From Chitinophagaceae bacterium (GTDB taxonomy: Bacteria; Bacteroidota; Bacteroidia; Chitinophagales; Chitinophagaceae), in NCBI GenBank assembly GCA_016787105.1, contig JAEUVI010000315.1, positions 1 through 5,290 on the forward strand: a DNA stretch of 5,290 nucleotides. Reading direction: 5' to 3'. A model generated the notes under the pieces. That model had not been told where the DNA came from. It saw only the letters and a list, made by a program, of their open reading frames with translations, and did not search any database. A program made the translations under genes and the position numbers. Numbering within the stretch: the first letter of the stretch is position 1; each line of letters opens with the position of its first letter. Shown piece by piece: positions 4,678 to 5,290 of this stretch.

Positions 4678-5290
4678 CTATATAATTTTGAACTCCTTCA
4701 TAATACCAGCAGCCCCTCCCAGTTTATCAATACACCACAACACATAACGGATATCAACACAAACTGTACGATTGAGGTTTTTATCAAATGCAATTTTGTG
4801 GCCCAATCCTTCATAATTCAAATCATAAGCAAGCCCCATCATTTCACCATTTGCATTTAAAATGGGAGAGCCGGAGTTTCCGCCGGTAATATCATTGGTA
4901 GTAATAAAATTTATCAGCAGTGTTTTTTTGATTTTATCAGCATAAATACCAAAATCCTTTTTCTTTAATAAGTCAACCTGCTTTGCAGGTAAATCATACT
5001 CATAGTCACCTGCGACATATTTTTCCAGGAGTCCTGCTGCGGTAGTTACATAGTCGTATGAAACAGATGCGCTGGGTTTATATGATTTCACATTTCCCGT
5101 GTTGATACGTATGTTGAAAGCAGCATCAGGATACATCAGCTTCGCCTTTACAGTATCTTTTTCCATTATTCCTTTAATGTACAACCTGGCAAAATCATTA
5201 TTCTTTGCCATGAACTGCTGCGAATAAGGCAGGTATTTACCATTGAAATTTTTTGAAAAAGCACTGGCAAATGCGAATGCAGGATCATCC
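4678..5290 (-). CDS. S46-family dipeptidyl peptidase (DPP7/DPP11-like), C-terminal part (5' end outside window)
   Basis: Periplasmic serine exopeptidase that releases dipeptides from the N-terminus of peptides. The frame runs through the window edge; the Met codon at 5209-5211 is internal, because family-like sequence continues upstream of it (ending KYLPYSQQF). About 203 residues are seen of a protein usually near 700. Clear family blocks are YPDAAFNIRINTGNVKSY, DLPAKQVDLLKKKDFGIYA, FITTNDITGGNSGSP and VDIRYVLWCIDKLGGA. The nucleophile is the first Ser of GGNSGSP (codon 4873-4875); the His and Asp of the triad lie upstream, outside the window. Eighteen residues after this Ser, where DPP7-type enzymes have Gly and DPP11-type Arg, there is Leu (codon 4819-4821), so S1 specificity is uncertain. 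The barrel gene follows on the same strand. Confidence 0.95.
   Translation of the reverse strand, partial: DDPAFAFASAFSKNFNGKYLPYSQQFMAKNNDFARLYIKGIMEKDTVKAKLMYPDAAFNIRINTGNVKSYKPSASVSYDYVTTAAGLLEKYVAGDYEYDLPAKQVDLLKKKDFGIYADKIKKTLLINFITTNDITGGNSGSPILNANGEMMGLAYDLNYEGLGHKIAFDKNLNRTVCVDIRYVLWCIDKLGGAAGIMKEFKII

Noticed and set aside
4544..4747. Plus-strand frame of 67 codons spanning the barrel/peptidase gap
   Set aside because: Runs antisense through the signal peptide of one gene and the C-terminus of another; nothing supports it as coding.
5209..5211. ATG as the start of the S46 peptidase
   Set aside because: The frame continues upstream to the window edge with family-like sequence, and 177 residues is far below the usual length near 700.
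1..5290. Mobile element, phage, CRISPR, toxin-antitoxin or defence system
   Set aside because: No transposase, integrase, direct-repeat array, tRNA or att-like repeats seen; gene content is housekeeping and envelope proteins.

Overview
The window looks like an ordinary chromosomal segment of a Bacteroidota bacterium, most likely from the Chitinophagaceae or a near relative. The support is moderate to low GC, start codons without Shine-Dalgarno sequences, an S46-family dipeptidyl peptidase, a small lipoprotein of a Bacteroidota type, a dipeptide epimerase of the Cytophaga type, and a cysteinyl-tRNA synthetase with the KMGK form of the KMSKS loop. Placement below phylum is inference from remembered sequences.

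Layout, left to right: the 3' half of cysS (+, 1-792); mnmD (-, 793-1473); an AlkA-type DNA glycosylase (+, 1561-2196); a dipeptide epimerase (-, 2189-3304); a small lipoprotein (+, 3390-3932); an outer-membrane beta-barrel-like protein (-, 3936-4607, apparently starting at TTG); and the 3' end of an S46 peptidase gene (-, 4678-5290). Genes on both window edges are cut by the window, not visibly damaged. No stretch longer than 87 bases lacks a gene. I see no RNA gene, mobile element, CRISPR array or phage gene.

Strand alternates almost gene by gene. The three tail-to-tail junctions are packed to 0 bp, an 8-bp overlap and 3 bp, so 3' ends of transcripts must form inside the opposing gene. The two head-to-head gaps (1474-1560 and 3305-3389) and the gap before the barrel gene (4608-4677) each hold an inverted repeat that could be a regulatory site. 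Only the peptidase and the barrel gene are co-directional and could share a transcript.

Functions are mostly housekeeping: tRNA charging (CysS), wobble-uridine modification (MnmD) and alkylation repair (glycosylase). The S46 peptidase, which liberates dipeptides in the periplasm, and the dipeptide epimerase, which interconverts D/L residues in dipeptides, could both serve peptide use, but they are not in one operon. I found no convincing new multi-gene system. The points most worth a second look are the TTG start preceded by an abortive in-frame ATG, the leucine at the S1-specificity position of the S46 peptidase, and the intergenic dyads.
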